Notes: generated by a model from the letters alone, not told the origin. Positions 23,901 to 36,500 are shown, counted from the first letter of the stretch. The stretch: 64,000 nucleotides of DNA from Sabellastarte sp. h YS-2021 (GCA_964017235.1 OZ024938.1:49884332-49948331); one strand, 5' to 3'. Numbers and translations are program-made.

Positions 23901-26900
23901 CTGTGGTTTTGCAGGTCTGGAGAGTGTATGTCTTCCCACCTGTATGTTGTGTGATGAGAAATTGGAGAACAGACGACCAGCAAAACGCATCTTAGCTTGC
24001 CGTGGAAAAGGCCCACCAATGAAACGCAGATGTCTAGACCAGGTATGGACTATATGATTCTACTTAGGGGAAAAGAATTTTGAACATTACTGTGTAAGTT
24101 AAACATTTCTAGAAGATTCTAACATGGTAGGCTTCTCAGTGAACGTGGACACGTCCTTTGCGCAGTTCTGGAATCACAAATACAAAATGGTAAATAAAGT
24201 AAAGCTGTTAAATTCTACGTACATCATCCCTTCACGTACAAATGTAAACACACAACTCACGGTAAAATAAGTAGTGAAAATCTTGATAAGATGATCATTT
24301 TTTTGCTTGATTTTAAAAAATAGCATATCATTTTAAAGCTTACAACATATTGAAAGCATCAACCATAACAGTCTCTCAATACTTCATAACAAATTTTAAG
24401 AAAATAGAGTAACAAATAATACTTATTTTTAATAACCCAAGATATCCCCACATATGTTTCATTGATGGAAGAGCCAACATGCCTTGGATTTGTTTTGATT
24501 TTTGTGTAAGATTGACACCTTATTTTTAATAAAATATTAATGTAACCATTTTTAGAATAACTTCCCGTGCTTTATGATGGTTTTAAACTATCGATTGGCT
24601 GTATTAAAGCACTCAGCCCTGTGGGCTTCATGGCTTTAACATTCAGCCGATCTATAGTTTAAAACCATCATAAAGCACTCGGATATGTCATTTATTCCTA
24701 TATTAAATGGACCAGAAATTTGAATTTCAAGATGCATTTTCATTCTGCACACATGATGGAATTACAATAATTCGATAAAAGTAATTAGGTTGTAATAACT
24801 TTAATCAAGTTTTAGTGAATCAGATCCTGACGTATATTGTTGTATTCACCACAGTATTTCAAATCTGCTGCCAAGGATACTAGTGAAACTCAAGAAAAGT
24901 AAGCAAAAACAAGTCTGATCAATGCCTTACGTGGACACAAATATCACAAATATGTTTCCCATAACTCTAACAAAAATAAATGGGTGTTCCCAATGGCAAA
25001 TTTTACATTTTTAAAATCTCTATATATTATTAGCCGTCCACATCAACTGCTACAACCAACAGTGGCAGCCCTAAGTCTGATAGGTTAGAAGATGATCTGG
25101 GGTTGCCTGGTCCCTCCAGGACAAGTCATGTGACTTCAGAATCACACCCTGACAGTTTGATTGCCAAGTAAGTTGCAATAAGATATTCTCAAATGTTGTT
25201 TATGGAGTTGAAAGCCTTATTAAAATGACAATTTTTTGCTATTAGATGAAAAGGAAATCACTGAAAAATTATAAAGTAAATCATTGACTTTGTTGAAATT
25301 CTTATAATGCACAATATTATTTGTTGGCCCTTACATTTTTAACCTGTATACTACACGGTTGAACTTTGCTGTTTAAACTTGTATAATAATTTTTTTTTTC
25401 TTGTTTTACTCACTTCAGTTTTTAACCCCAGCCCTTGAAGGCTGGGGTTATAGTCCTCCCCTGCGCCGTCCGGGCGGCGGCGGGCATAAAGCTTGTGGGT
25501 AGGGGTGTTGCGGTAGGGATTTTTTCCTTCCGGTTACACGTCTTGTACTTCTCAGTCGGTTACCGGTTAACCGTCTCTTATTTAACAAAACATGAGAACC
25601 AAATAGTTTCCATTCTGTAAAATAGAAATGACACGGATGTGTCCTCGATTCTGATTGGCTAAACGAAGAAATATATGGTAACTTTGAATTATAGCTCATT
25701 GTGGCTGTTGTTTTACTGTAAAAACCAAATAAAAGTGGATTATGACATTCATTTTGCATGTAAGGTTGGTAAAATTACTTTACATTGAAGTGTAAGTGGA
25801 AAACCGATAGCTGAACTTTATGCCGGTTTACAATAATTTATTTACCGTACCAACGATACCAGTACTACTGCAACACCCCTACTTGTGGGTGTTCCAGAGC
25901 CTAAACCCCTGCACCAATTTTCACCAAATTTTCAGGGGATCCAAGAGGATCTAGAACTGATTAGGTTTTGGGGGGTGTCCGGTAACAATGGTTACCATGT
26001 CAACACTTTTAAGTTTTTCGGGTCTTAAAGTTTGTGGATGTTCCACAGACTAAATCCCTGCACAGATTTTCACCAAATTTTCAGAATATGTTTACCCCAA
26101 GAGGATTTAGAGCTGATTAGGTTTTGGGGGTTATCCGGTAACAACTGTTGCCATGGCAACACTTAAAATTTTCAGGTATTAAAGTTTGTGGGTGTTCCAC
26201 AGACTAAACCCCTGCACAGATTTTCATCAATTTTCAGAATATGTTAACCCCAAGAGGATCTAGAGCTGATTAGGTTTTGGGGGGTATCCGGTAACAACTG
26301 TTGCCATGGCAACACTTTTAAGATTTTCGGGTCTAGTTGTGGGTGTTCCATAGCCTAAACTCCTGCATGGATTTTCACCAAATTTTCAGGATATGTTTAT
26401 TCCAAGAGGATCTAGAGCTGATTAGGTTGTGGGGGGTATCCAGCTTCCACTGTTGCAATGACAACACTTTTAAGATTTTCGGGTCTTAAAGTTTGTGGGT
26501 GCTGCACAGACTAAACCCCTGCACAGATTTTTACAAAATTTTCAGAATATGTTTAGAGCTGATTAGGTCTTGGGGGGTATCCGGTGGCAACTGTTGCCAT
26601 GGCAATGCTTTAAAATTTCGGGTCTTAAAGTTTCTTTAAAATCTTTGATATTTTTTGTAACCTTAAAGGTGTATGTTCAGAATTTTTGGCAAAATCTTAA
26701 AGTTCGCTCGGAATGATCATACTATGCATAAGCAACATATTTATAATATTTTTACTTTCCCAAGACTAGCCATATTTTGAAATAAAGACTTCTAACTAAA
26801 TAAGACCACACATGTATTTGTTTTTGTTGTTCAACTATCCTCGTATCACATGACATGTGCGACCTCCTACTTTAATATAAAACATAAAAATCACCAAAAA

Positions 26901-29900
26901 AGGTGATTACATACAAAGCTTGTCAATGAACTACACCTGTCAATCAAAATGAAGTAATTACTTTTGACACAAAACAGACAACACCATAAATGCCATCTAC
27001 ATTTTTCGGCCCGAAATTTGAGAAGAATCAAAACAAAATATTCGTTTTTTATATCTTTACAGGCTATTTTTTCCCAAACTGTTTACCTATGTGGATTTTG
27101 TATGCAGTTGTCTTTTCAGGGAAAGTAAAATTAAAGCACTTTTGAAATATGAATATACACCTTTAAATATTGCAGCTAGCTTCATCAGATTTGCACAAAA
27201 TGTAAATGGATAGGAAAGGTTGCCTGAGACTAATTGTGTCCTTGTTTTGGAAACAAAATGACCGCCATATCACATCTTTAATACCAAATAGAAGGGTCAT
27301 CACATCAAAAAGGCCTTATATCTCCCTTATAATTGCTTCTAGAGCTACAAAATATGAAAACTACTTGTAAGATATCTTGGCCTGTGAATCTTTTGTAGAA
27401 CATCTCATGGGTTCTCTGTACTTCTTATAACAGAAGTTGTTCCTAAGATTTTCTCCAAATCTCAATGTTGTTGACCATTTAGCTGTACTTGCAGGCTGGG
27501 GTTCTTGCCTGCCGAGGCTGGCTATTTTTATTTTTTACAGATAAATATTGAACTGATCCCTGGAGATTGAACTTGAGTCACATAACCAAAAGATGTAACA
27601 TTTTTTGCAGATTAATAGAAAACAACAAAGATCTGAAGAAGCTGGAGATTATCGCTGCCAACCTATCCTCACTTGTCCACCAGAACAAATTCATCAGTCC
27701 AAGCAGTAACTACCACTTTGAGCCATGGTGTGTTAAACTATGATTTTGTACTTTATTTTTGATAAATTAGCTTATGATAATGTTCATTGAGTTCATCAAT
27801 CTTTAGTTAATTGATTAACAAATAAACAAATTGATTAAGTGTTATATAATTGTCTGTCCTTTATCTTTCAAGAATAAAGCACCATATTAAGACATAGTTT
27901 TATTCATACATCAATAGCTTTACAAATTGATGTGATAAAAAAAAAACCGAGAAAAAAACCCCAGCAAATCATCAAAGGAATTGATGTCACCCCGAGCCCC
28001 GGTCTTTTTACTTTAATTCAACCAGTAAGTTGTAAGTTATCTCTTTTTTCATCAAGTTCATCAAATCTCATTTAATTTTATTTTGCCCAGTTATAAGAGC
28101 AGATATCCTCTCCTCTACTCAAACAAATGATGATTTTCCACTGTTTTCTAGTGAAATACTTTTGTACTTTATAGTCTTGAGACAAGGCTGGTTCGAGATA
28201 TCGACTGTATCCAGAAGTTATCAAAGTTAGAGAGCCTGACACTTATGGGAGTTCCAGGTAATCTGAATGGGGAAAAAAATTCTTGTATTTAATAAGTACT
28301 ATAAAAATGTCTGAAATTAAGTGCACACATTAGTTTGGCAATTAGTATTTTGTTAAATTATAAAATCCTATAATCTATATTTATATCATGTCTAATTTTT
28401 AATGGATCAGAAATATGGTTTTTGATACTCTCATTATATGTTTACCATTTTTGCTAGGCTTAGTATCAGGTCAAGGACTAGCGCACATTATGCAGGGCTG
28501 TGAGGCTTTAAAGACGTTACATATAGGATTCCTTGGCTCAGCTTTGGTTGGATCTCACTTCTCACAAGCTTTGAAGAAAATGCTTGCTCTGCTAGATCTC
28601 AGGTAACTAAATGGTTAATGCTTTACTCTGAAATTCAAATATACTAGCCCAGTGGACTATTCTCCATTTGTGAAAAAAAAACAAACAAAAAAAAATACAG
28701 CATAACTATAATAACAAGGCCGAAAAAGTCTTTCGATCTACATGCGCCAGCTGCAGAGCCATCAGAGACACGAGTAGTGCACTAGAATTTATGAAAGTCT
28801 GGCAGCACAAAGAAATTCCAACTCAGACACATCCCACAGCTGGTCTAGAACTCAGACGATCACCCATCCAAGTAATAACATAGCCCATTGCCTCTTTACT
28901 TCTGTGAGCAGACAAATACTCCATCATGCTGCGCCACAATTCATGAAAGTCCGGAGACAAAAATTTAAAAAAAAAGTGATTCCTAGAAGCACGAGCCTCG
29001 CTAGAGCTCACTCTTAAAAATGTGGCATAGTAGAAAGTAGAAGCTAAAATAAATTATTCAAATAACAAATTTCAGGATAATAGAACTCCTACTGTATTTC
29101 TATCTCACATTTCTTGGTATAATCTGGTATAATGCTGTTAGACAGATCACGCACTATATCACGGTATTATTAGATTGTTTTTCTGGTTTCATGTTTTTAG
29201 GATAGAAGACCCACACTTGCTATTGAAATCAAGTCTGTTTGAGGCATTGGGTCAGTGTCACAAACTGCAGCGCCTGTGTATCATTGCAAAACACAGCACC
29301 TTCCAGCCCACAGACATTGTCAAACTCATTGAACAGGTAGCCCACTGAATTTCTTGCAATTTGAAGGTTTGAACACGAGTCACATTTTCTTCCAGTTAAA
29401 CTTTACATTTAGAGTAAGAAAACTAAAATTCACCACATATCTGAAATTCGCCGTATGTGGAAGTACTAATAAAATAAATGAGTTGAGGTGAGATTTGTTA
29501 AACATATAGTAAATCAAGGCTTTTTGAACTGAAATATACCAAGTTTACAAAAAAGCGTCATTGTCTTCATAGAATTAACTAAGGTTTTAAAGTTGGTGAA
29601 TTTTAGATTTCTGGCAAATTTTAGATGTCTTACTCTACAGAGAAGTGATTGGCTTATAACACTGGTAGCTCTTGTGTAAAGACTACAAATGATGGCGAAT
29701 AAGCATAACTGTGTGACAATGCATTAGTGTTGACAAGATGGATCCTCAGAGCTCCACTAGTGTAACAAGTGAAATACAGAAGAAACATGTATGAGCCCCT
29801 CCTGTTGATGTCTAAGGATTATATGACAAACCTTTTTTGATATTAAGCAGATAGCACCCTATTTTACTTCTGACTACAAGACTTGGAGTTTGTAAGATTC

Positions 29901-30564
29901 TCTGAAGCCTTATTGGCTGTCTCTGGTCTAACTCATAGTGACTCCATTAGTTGCAAGTTATCACTGAAATGTTCTATTAAAAAATAAATATTTTTGTGGA
30001 TGAAAGTTCTGGTTTTAAATGAGATATTTTTTGTTATTTTACAGCTGCCCCAGTTGATCTGTTTCCAGCTGTTTGCCAGTGGGACTGTCAGTGCTTGTAA
30101 AAGTCTGGTCACCACACTCAGCAAAAAGTAAGACCCAGTTTTTTCTTTATAAACGGTCAGAAAACGCATTAAGTAATACTCACTATACAGTCTTTTAATA
30201 ATCTTTGCTACAGCCGAATCCCTTTCATAGCACTGTGTTAAATGGTGATGTTTATACATAGCCAAACTAATTTAATTAGAATTAATTTCAGGTTTTTCAG
30301 AGTTCCCTCTCAGTTCAAATTTACCCTTTATTATATATCTTATTATATTGAGGTATTTCTTACTTCAGCAGCTTATTTGTTGACATTAATTTTTGTCCTG
30401 TGTGTTTGATATTTAGGTACAGAAAAAACCGACCAGCTTTGTCAGTGATAATTAGTCCTGTGGTGAATGGAATTGATCTGAGCGCCATTCCAGCCAAACA
30501 TCTCGATGAAATCACTCGCTTCTGTTCAAGGGTGGCTGCTCTTCCCCCAGGTTTCAGGATTTGA
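18000..30564 (+). CDS. FBXL18: FBXL18: F-box/LRR substrate adaptor, 12 coding exons
   Basis: Exons: 18000-18136, 18777-19514, 20334-20466, 23445-23571, 23915-24042, 25034-25167, 27611-27727, 28175-28257, 28458-28602, 29201-29336, 30045-30127, 30417-30564. All introns are GT...AG, phases agree throughout, and the total is 2109 nt (702 aa plus TGA). Residues ~5-45 form an F-box (LEQMPDIVLLNILGFL). The rest is leucine-rich repeats, for example IQSLNMNHCYWL, LEALFEHCDNLLHLNVG and LTLMGVPG. Matches to vertebrate FBXL18 are strong in the CYWL repeat, in ALGQCHKLQRLCII, and in the C-terminal RPALSVI...HLDEIT.F.SRVA..PP ending. The family is an adaptor that binds SKP1 in an SCF ubiquitin ligase. Length is close to the vertebrate protein. 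A less conserved Ser/Thr/Pro linker (PSTSTATTNSGSP) lies near residue 422. Introns carry many mobile elements. Confidence 0.92.
19654..20199. mobile_element. hAT-like MITE (family A) in FBXL18 intron 2
   Basis: The left terminus AGGGCTGCAACGATTCTTCG (from ~19663) is matched by the right terminus ...GGGCTCGCTTGCAGCCCT (to ~20189). AATAAACT precedes the left end and recurs 2 bp beyond the right end, consistent with the 8-bp duplication of hAT elements. The interior is ~500 bp of AT-rich sequence with no transposase. The TIR start GGGCTGCAACGATT is that of a widespread hAT MITE class. Confidence 0.85.
21169..21552 (-). pseudogene. Possible captured fragment inside nested element
   Basis: A 127-codon minus-strand ORF. 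Its second half (FNYVANQKYPEGMSRDQ, then KKEFRRKFKCYT) resembles the segment preceding the zinc-binding N-terminus of retroviral-type or Ginger-type integrases, where a YPEG..R..KK..RRK pattern is common. The first half is unrecognised. No catalytic residues are present. This is a resemblance from memory only. Confidence 0.3.
22205..22594 (-). pseudogene. LINE linker-region fragment inside nested element
   Basis: A 129-codon minus-strand ORF with KPFWNSELTSLWKDMCHKE, then RKTFDKRLRYYERQYN and NPREFWQKMK. This is the basic helical region between endonuclease and RT in non-LTR retrotransposon ORF2 proteins. Compare WMSDDYRCAKSLRRQFER and YYSKLI...RKLWRELHK in the LINE at 44067-44705. The RT that should follow is absent; the reading ends in a GATA/TAGA microsatellite (22203-22230). 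Confidence 0.6.
24110..24700. repeat. Palindromic dispersed repeat, copy 1 (FBXL18 intron 5)
   Basis: 24566-24601 (GTGCTTTATGATGGTTTTAA, ACTATCGATTGGCTG) is the near-perfect inverse of 24644-24681. The loop is a second small inverted motif (AAAGCACTCAGCCC...GGGCTTCATGGCTTT). A related sequence in opposite orientation lies at 62465-63585. The two share the hairpin and at least ~450 bp of adjoining single-copy body, ending in a conserved GCAG...CTACCAT/TAGAAT terminus. Confidence 0.88.
25034..25167 (+). CDS. FBXL18: FBXL18 exon encoding a Ser/Thr/Pro-rich linker
   Basis: Listed separately because its neighbour is ambiguous. It starts in phase 0 after TATTATTAG and reads PSTSTATTNSGSP, then SDRLEDDLGLPGPSRT, ending in GCC AA before GTAAGT. 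It joins in frame directly to the exon ending at 24042 (CLDQ). A candidate exon at 24855-24898 between them would break the frame. Confidence 0.8.
25425..27540. repeat. Composite repeat with ~150-bp tandem array (array 4)
   Basis: It opens with a small hairpin (AACCCCAGCCCTTGAAGGCTGGGGTT, 25424-25449). Five units beginning (T)TTGTGGGTGTTCCACAG follow near 25882, 26031, 26186, 26335 and 26491; the first is displaced by the MITE at 25500-25881. Units carry CTGCACAGATTTTCACCAAA, GAGCTGATTAGGTTTTGGGG and a GTTGCCATGGCAAC palindrome. 26640-27530 is unique AT-rich sequence that closes with another GCTGGGGTTCTTGCCTGCC block, so the whole may be one transposed unit. It lies between FBXL18 exons ending at 25167 and starting at 27611. 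Confidence 0.85.
25500..25881. mobile_element. hAT-like MITE (family B), intact 382-bp copy
   Basis: Begins TAGGGGTGTTGCGGTAGGG and ends CTACTGCAACACCCCTA. It is flanked by an exact 8-bp duplication, CTTGTGGG (25492-25499 and 25882-25889). The duplicated bases are the start of a unit of the surrounding 150-bp array, so the insertion point is certain. No coding capacity. It serves as the empty-site reference for the interrupted copy at 20504-22864. Confidence 0.95.
28834..28936 (-). pseudogene. 5S-rRNA-derived relic (SINE3-type head?)
   Basis: On the minus strand the sequence TTATTACTTGGATGGGTGAT, then CGTCTGAG, matches the 3' internal promoter part of animal 5S rRNA (GTTAGTACTTGGATGGGAGA, CCGCCTGG). 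Just upstream AGAAGTAAAGAGGCAATGGGC matches the 5S A-box/intermediate region, and TTTGTCTGCTCACAGAAG the part before it. The 5S ends are absent. Flanking blocks TTCATGAAAGTCCGG and TTTATGAAAGTCTGG lie on either side, so it is probably part of a 5S-derived SINE or other repeat, not a gene. It is in FBXL18 intron between 28602 and 29201. Confidence 0.72.
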
Positions 30565-33500
30565 AAAAAAAAGAATATTTCAAAAAAACTTTCAAAGTAT
30601 AAGATGAAGGTTTAAATATTAAAAGCTCTCTTTCACATGTGTATTCATCCTGGTGTAGAATCAATTTGGTCACACTTTAGGGCAGTTTCTTTATGTGTCA
30701 ATTTAGATGGTTAATATTACCACAGTTAAATTTACAACAAAGGTGCCTCTATAAAATCGTGTTGTACAATCAACTTGGTTACAGTTCAATTTTTGAATGT
30801 CAATTTAAGGAGATTAAATTATCAAGTTATTGTGCTGATGTTTTCAATCAATTAATGCCTTCCAGGTTCATGATATACTAGTATATATATTAATGCCTGT
30901 AAACTTATAACTACATGAATAGCACAGTAAAACCTTTTGCTACATAATCTTTTGTACGAATAAAATTGAATTGTTTGACCCTTTTTTCATTATAAATCAG
31001 TTTACTCTGTTCTAAACATAGACATAGTTCTTATACAAAATAAGGTGATTTTTTATTTTAAACTAGGAAACCTAGAAAATTAATGGTAAAAAAATAAGTT
31101 CTCTCGTTCTGTGGCTGGTATTAGTTTGAATCAGGCATTAATTTAAATGTAGAATATGTGCTATATTTTTACTAATTTCTGTGAAACTGGTATTGAATTC
31201 CATACTCTTGCATACACTGAAATATGGACAGAAAAGGTTGTGAAGAATTAATGAATCTAATGCTAATCTAATGTGCAGAACCTGAAGTTAAGCATGTACA
31301 GATATAAAGTGTTTACCATTCAGTGCTATTTATATTTGATATATATTTTCTGTACTTGTGCATGTCAACCTGTTGAAATCTCAATGATGTTATTTTTTAA
31401 TTCAGGAATAGTTTGGTTACTTAACACTGGTCGAGTGAGGTATGTGACATTAATCGCCGCATAGCATTAGCCACTGAGGAAAACGCCCTGATTTTACTTT
31501 AAATTAGTGGACTTTGTGAAATTTGTGATTTTTGTGACTATTTCAGAACGTTTATTTAAACTGTTACAGAATGGCCATAAATTGTGTTTTGCCTTTCTGC
31601 CCTTTATTAGTTACCCTCCACTGGGGAATTTAACCTTAGTATTTTTTAAACATGGTCCCAGTAGGGTATTGTAAAAAAACTATTGCTTTCTGATATGTTT
31701 TAATGTATTTTATTTGCATCTCAGATTAATATATTCTATTATTCTCAGATTTTTCTCCAGAGTCAGAAATTTTCTGAGGAACATTTATGTAAAAAGAAAA
31801 TGTTCCTTACAATAACAGTAGAAACATATTTTGATTAAAATTATCCAAGTGAAATCATTTTCTACTTGTCAAAATGAAAATACTCGTGCTGCCTCATTAT
31901 TTTTTCAAAATATTGGTAAGCTTGACTTTGAATTTTCCTTTTTATCTGTGTTTGTAATTTCTTTTTTATTCATTCCTGCTTGTAATTATACTCTGGCCTT
32001 CATACACAAATTTATACAGGTTAAAGATGACCATATTCTGTCTATGAAGTCAAACACTGGAAACTTAAAATCACCAAAAAAAAAAAAATAACATAAAAGA
32101 AAGAAAATTCTCACAAATACAACTGAGCAATTAAATTAGTCACAAAAATCACAAAAATTGGAATTCAAATTATTTCCCATAATTCTAAGGACAATAAGGA
32201 AGTGTGGTCATTGCGGGATTTCACACGCTGTTTGTAGCCACTTTCACATTTCTAAATCCGTACAAGGAAGAGACTTTCCTTTTGTATATGAGGAAACTCA
32301 AGTTTGGTCGGTCCAATTATCCAATTATTTTTTTTTTTGCAAGATTTGTAATTTGCAGTCATTAAAATTCTAAATTGATGCTGATATAATGACAGTTAAC
32401 ATGAAGTCACAGATATATCTCTGTCAAATAGCAAAGTGGCCAGAAAAATATCTTGACCAGAATTAATAAATTTAGTGGACAAATAACATTGAGTTCTACA
32501 AACAGTTGAACCCAAGTAAGTTAGATATGAAGGGTATAACTGAAACTGTTAGCCTATAAGCTAGCAAATATAAGGCGGTCAAAGCACTAGCCAGTGGCAA
32601 TTTTATTTGGCTGGGTAACTGTATATCACCTCATGGGATTTGATTTGATCATTAAAATTTCTAAGGTTGGGAGTTTTAACCAACAAATGGTATGAATAAT
32701 AGTTTTTTATCCAGCTTTTTTTTAAATATGATGTTAATTTGGACGCCGTATAATACAATATGTGTAAATTTTCTACTTTTCTACCAACTCCAGATCCACC
32801 CTGTTCTTTGTAATGTTTACAGTGAGCAGCACATCTGATGTGTTTCTGTATTACTTCAAAGACCTCATACTTAAGAAACCCAGACTAAAATATTGTCACC
32901 GTAAATTTTTTTCTCATTTCGAAATTTGAAATGCCTGAAAATAAGGAATAAATATATAGGACACCACCACCCCCCCCCCCCCCCCCACCCACCCCCCCTA
33001 TATCAGTCTATAGACATTTTTATGTGGTTTTAAGGTTTTCCATTGAAAAACAGCATTTTACCAAATATAAAATAAATTAGAAAAGCACTTTGGTTATTGG
33101 ATAAGCTTGGTCTTAGCTAAGTCACCCTTTATGAAATCCATTTGAATGTGAATCCCTTGACTTACCTAAGACTAAAGGCTCAGATTTTAAGTCCCTGACT
33201 TAGCCTAAGTCCAGGCTAAGTCTAAGACTGTGAAACCAGCCTCAGGAATTCTAGTCTACACTGTAAATTTCAATGCAAAAAGGCCCTTCAAAGACAATTT
33301 TTTTACTTGAAAGGGTATTCGTCTTGACAGAGTTTACTGAAAGCTTATTTGATTTACATGTTTATAGGATTTCTAGATGAAAATTTAGTGGATGAAAAAC
33401 ATTCAGTTTCACTCATTGGATCCCGTTTAACTAGTTTCTGCTGCAAAGAGTTTTAATTATTTGAGGTAGATATGACCAAGGCATATCATAAATCCTTGTG

Positions 33501-36500
33501 ATGGGTTATTATCATGTTATGCATATCTGGATGTAACGGTGTTAAGTTAGACAACTGAACATCTTATCGGAGAAAACTTGAAATAGGAAAGAAAAAACAG
33601 CGAAAACATACCTCAAATACTTAATTACATATACAGTTTAACCTTTGTTGTTTGTACACTTTTCAGAAGAGGATTTTTTTTTTCACGAGAATGTTGTGGG
33701 TTTAAAACAGAAGAGGAAAAGCAATCTGAAAAAAAGAGGTTTTTAATGTGTTTGCTAACTTACCAAGATATGCAGAGAAAGAAAACACGAAATTTGGCCG
33801 CAGTATGTGAATTTTGCCAGTAAGGGAACCCCGTCTATTTCCTTGAATTGTGGGGAATTCTTTACATATTTCTGATTTTTATAATATAAACACTTGGCCT
33901 CTTAACTCCCCTGATTGTAAAGTTGACACAAATTTGATGAATTACATTTAAATTTTTAAAAGGTGCCATCTCCACCCCCACCCCCCGCTAACCCTACCCC
34001 CCTCGCTGGTGAGGTTCACCCATTGCAGCAAGTTTCCTTTGTCTTAATCTTGTACTTGAATTATTCTATATCAATGTGTTCATGTATATTTAGTATTATT
34101 ATAATTTTATATATTTCTGCTATTACTCGTCACTCTTTTGTGTTCTACATTCAACTATATCTTTATAAAAACTTCTGTATGTATATTATCTTCCATGTCT
34201 TCTTCTTAGTTTCACCTTCTGTGTGTTGGTAGTTGCCAAAGTTTGCTATTATCATTATATTAAGTGCTATTATGTAAAACATGCACCAGTGATGTTAATT
34301 AATAAACTAGTATTTTTGTTTAGTGTGCAGTTTTTTTTCACAATTTATGGATCAGCATTGAGTTTGTCATACCATTCAACAGCCAGGGACATACTGGGAC
34401 ATGGAATCAGTATTTCCAGCTAGGGATTCTACTTAAGGTGAAAAATGTGGTTGGGTATCCTGTTTGCAGTAACTAACCTACATCTTGGTACTTGTGTTTT
34501 AGATGTAACAACAAGGAGTACATGTAAAGCAAATATGGCAGATGCTGTAAATAAACTTCTCGACCAAACAAAAAAAAATTAATAAATCAAATCTAAAATT
34601 TCTGAAACTAACAAAAAATGTTATAAAGATATATTGGATAGACAAATCTGGCTGAATATTGGGTTCTCTACGGAAAGAAGTAAGATTTTGCTAGTTTTAC
34701 AGATACTTGGTTCACTAGTTAACACTTGATGTTTCAACATAGTTGGCCCCCTTGTTTTTGGAACCTGTCATAGTCCTATTTCCAACTTGTCAGGAGTAAG
34801 ATGGAAATTTAAAAACGTGGCCACAGAAGTGAGATGGAAGCAACCTCGTGCCAAACTTGATAACAACAAGCCCACTGACCAAAATCAGTGTGTATAGGCA
34901 TGTAAATATGGATTTGATTTCACTGAGATTTGAACCCAACAATTTTCCTGATTTACAGTGATTTGCCCTGAAGTATAAGAAAAATGGTGAGATAAACCAT
35001 ATCCAAAGAAACCAAGGACAGGAGATTTATGTTAAGGACGATGGGATGATTAGTATTAACTTTGTCACATTGACATTTTAAGGACTTCTAAACCATATCA
35101 AGCAGCAGACTGTATAAACAGTAAAATAGTGATTTTTTTGTTGGTAAGTACGAAATGTGCTATGTACATTAACCCCAGCATTATAGATTCAATCAAATCT
35201 TGAATTCTTTTGAGAAAACTGAAATCCAAAACATCTCAAAATGGGGTGTTAAGTATAATGTTAACAGATTTATATTAAAATTGGAGTTTTAACAAAGTTT
35301 TAACTTGATATTCCATCACAACATAGACAAACATCTGAACTATATCATGGAACAATATGGCATATGTCGGGCGATATTTCATGACTTAAAAATAATTATA
35401 ATCTGCACAAATAAGATGAACCAACTAGTGTGTATGCTATATCCACTGTTAAGATGAAGTCATGACACTGCCACAAGATTATACATTTCAACAACAGACA
35501 GGGCTCACCATGGCTTGTATCCACTGGCATTCCTCTGATCTGTATCCACTGATATTTCAGATTTTTGGTGAAAATAGCTAATAATGGAGATTTTATATTA
35601 AACTATATTGCCATAAAATACACCATAAAACAAGTTTTAATGTAACTACTAATAAAAGAAATACACAAATTCTTTTTTTTTTTGATTCTCATCATTGCAT
35701 TTCCCCTTAATTTTTACCTCTTTTGATTCCCAAGATTGCATTTCAACTTATTTTTTTCCTCTATATAAAGACCGACCTCTTGTAAAGACCATTTTTCTAT
35801 TTCCCGAGAGTGTTGCTGTATGTAATTTATTAATGTAATTTGCTAGTCTAAATACAAATGAATAAAAAAAATAAAAATGTACAGTAAAATATTTACATAT
35901 ATCCTGATTTCACATCAGGTGCATACTAAATGTTATGCCCTTTAATGGGCCTCTATCAAGTACTTGTGAATGGAAACTTCACTGCGGATATTGTTTTGGG
36001 GTAAAAATCAGTCTTCTTGGTCACTTTACATAAGTAGTTATCAACAGTATTTTGAAGGGAAATGACTTTAGTTTCGTATATCTTTTATTTTCTGATAATC
36101 CGTTTCCTATTGAGCCAGAAACTTTAAAATGTGGTGGATTGCACATACTGCTGTGGACAATTTCATGTGTAACCCCTAAACATTAATGAGGCTTTAAATG
36201 AATTCATAGTTTACAATTTTATGTATATTTAAATACCTTTGTATTTACTCTTTTACCCATTACCCTTCTCTCTAATGAATATTAGTTTGAGTGCAAATTA
36301 TGCCACAATATAGCACAAGTTACAGCAAATTACCCATATGGGATCATTTTTTTATAAAAAAATAGTAGAATTGTTGATATAAAACTGACAAATCAGCATT
36401 TTCTCCTTATTTGGTCCCATATCTATGTTGTTTACTACCTTATACTTAACTAGAACTCAAATACCCTTCACTGCCATAATAGAGATCAACTAATTGCCTT

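Noticed and set aside
25448-25759. 103-codon minus ORF in an FBXL18 intron
   Set aside because: It reads across the MITE at 25500-25881, which is non-coding in its other copy.
28834-28936. Functional 5S rRNA gene
   Set aside because: Both ends are missing, several box positions are mutated, and it is embedded in other repeat sequence.
28823-29011. 62-codon minus ORF in an FBXL18 intron
   Set aside because: It is a reading through the 5S-derived relic.
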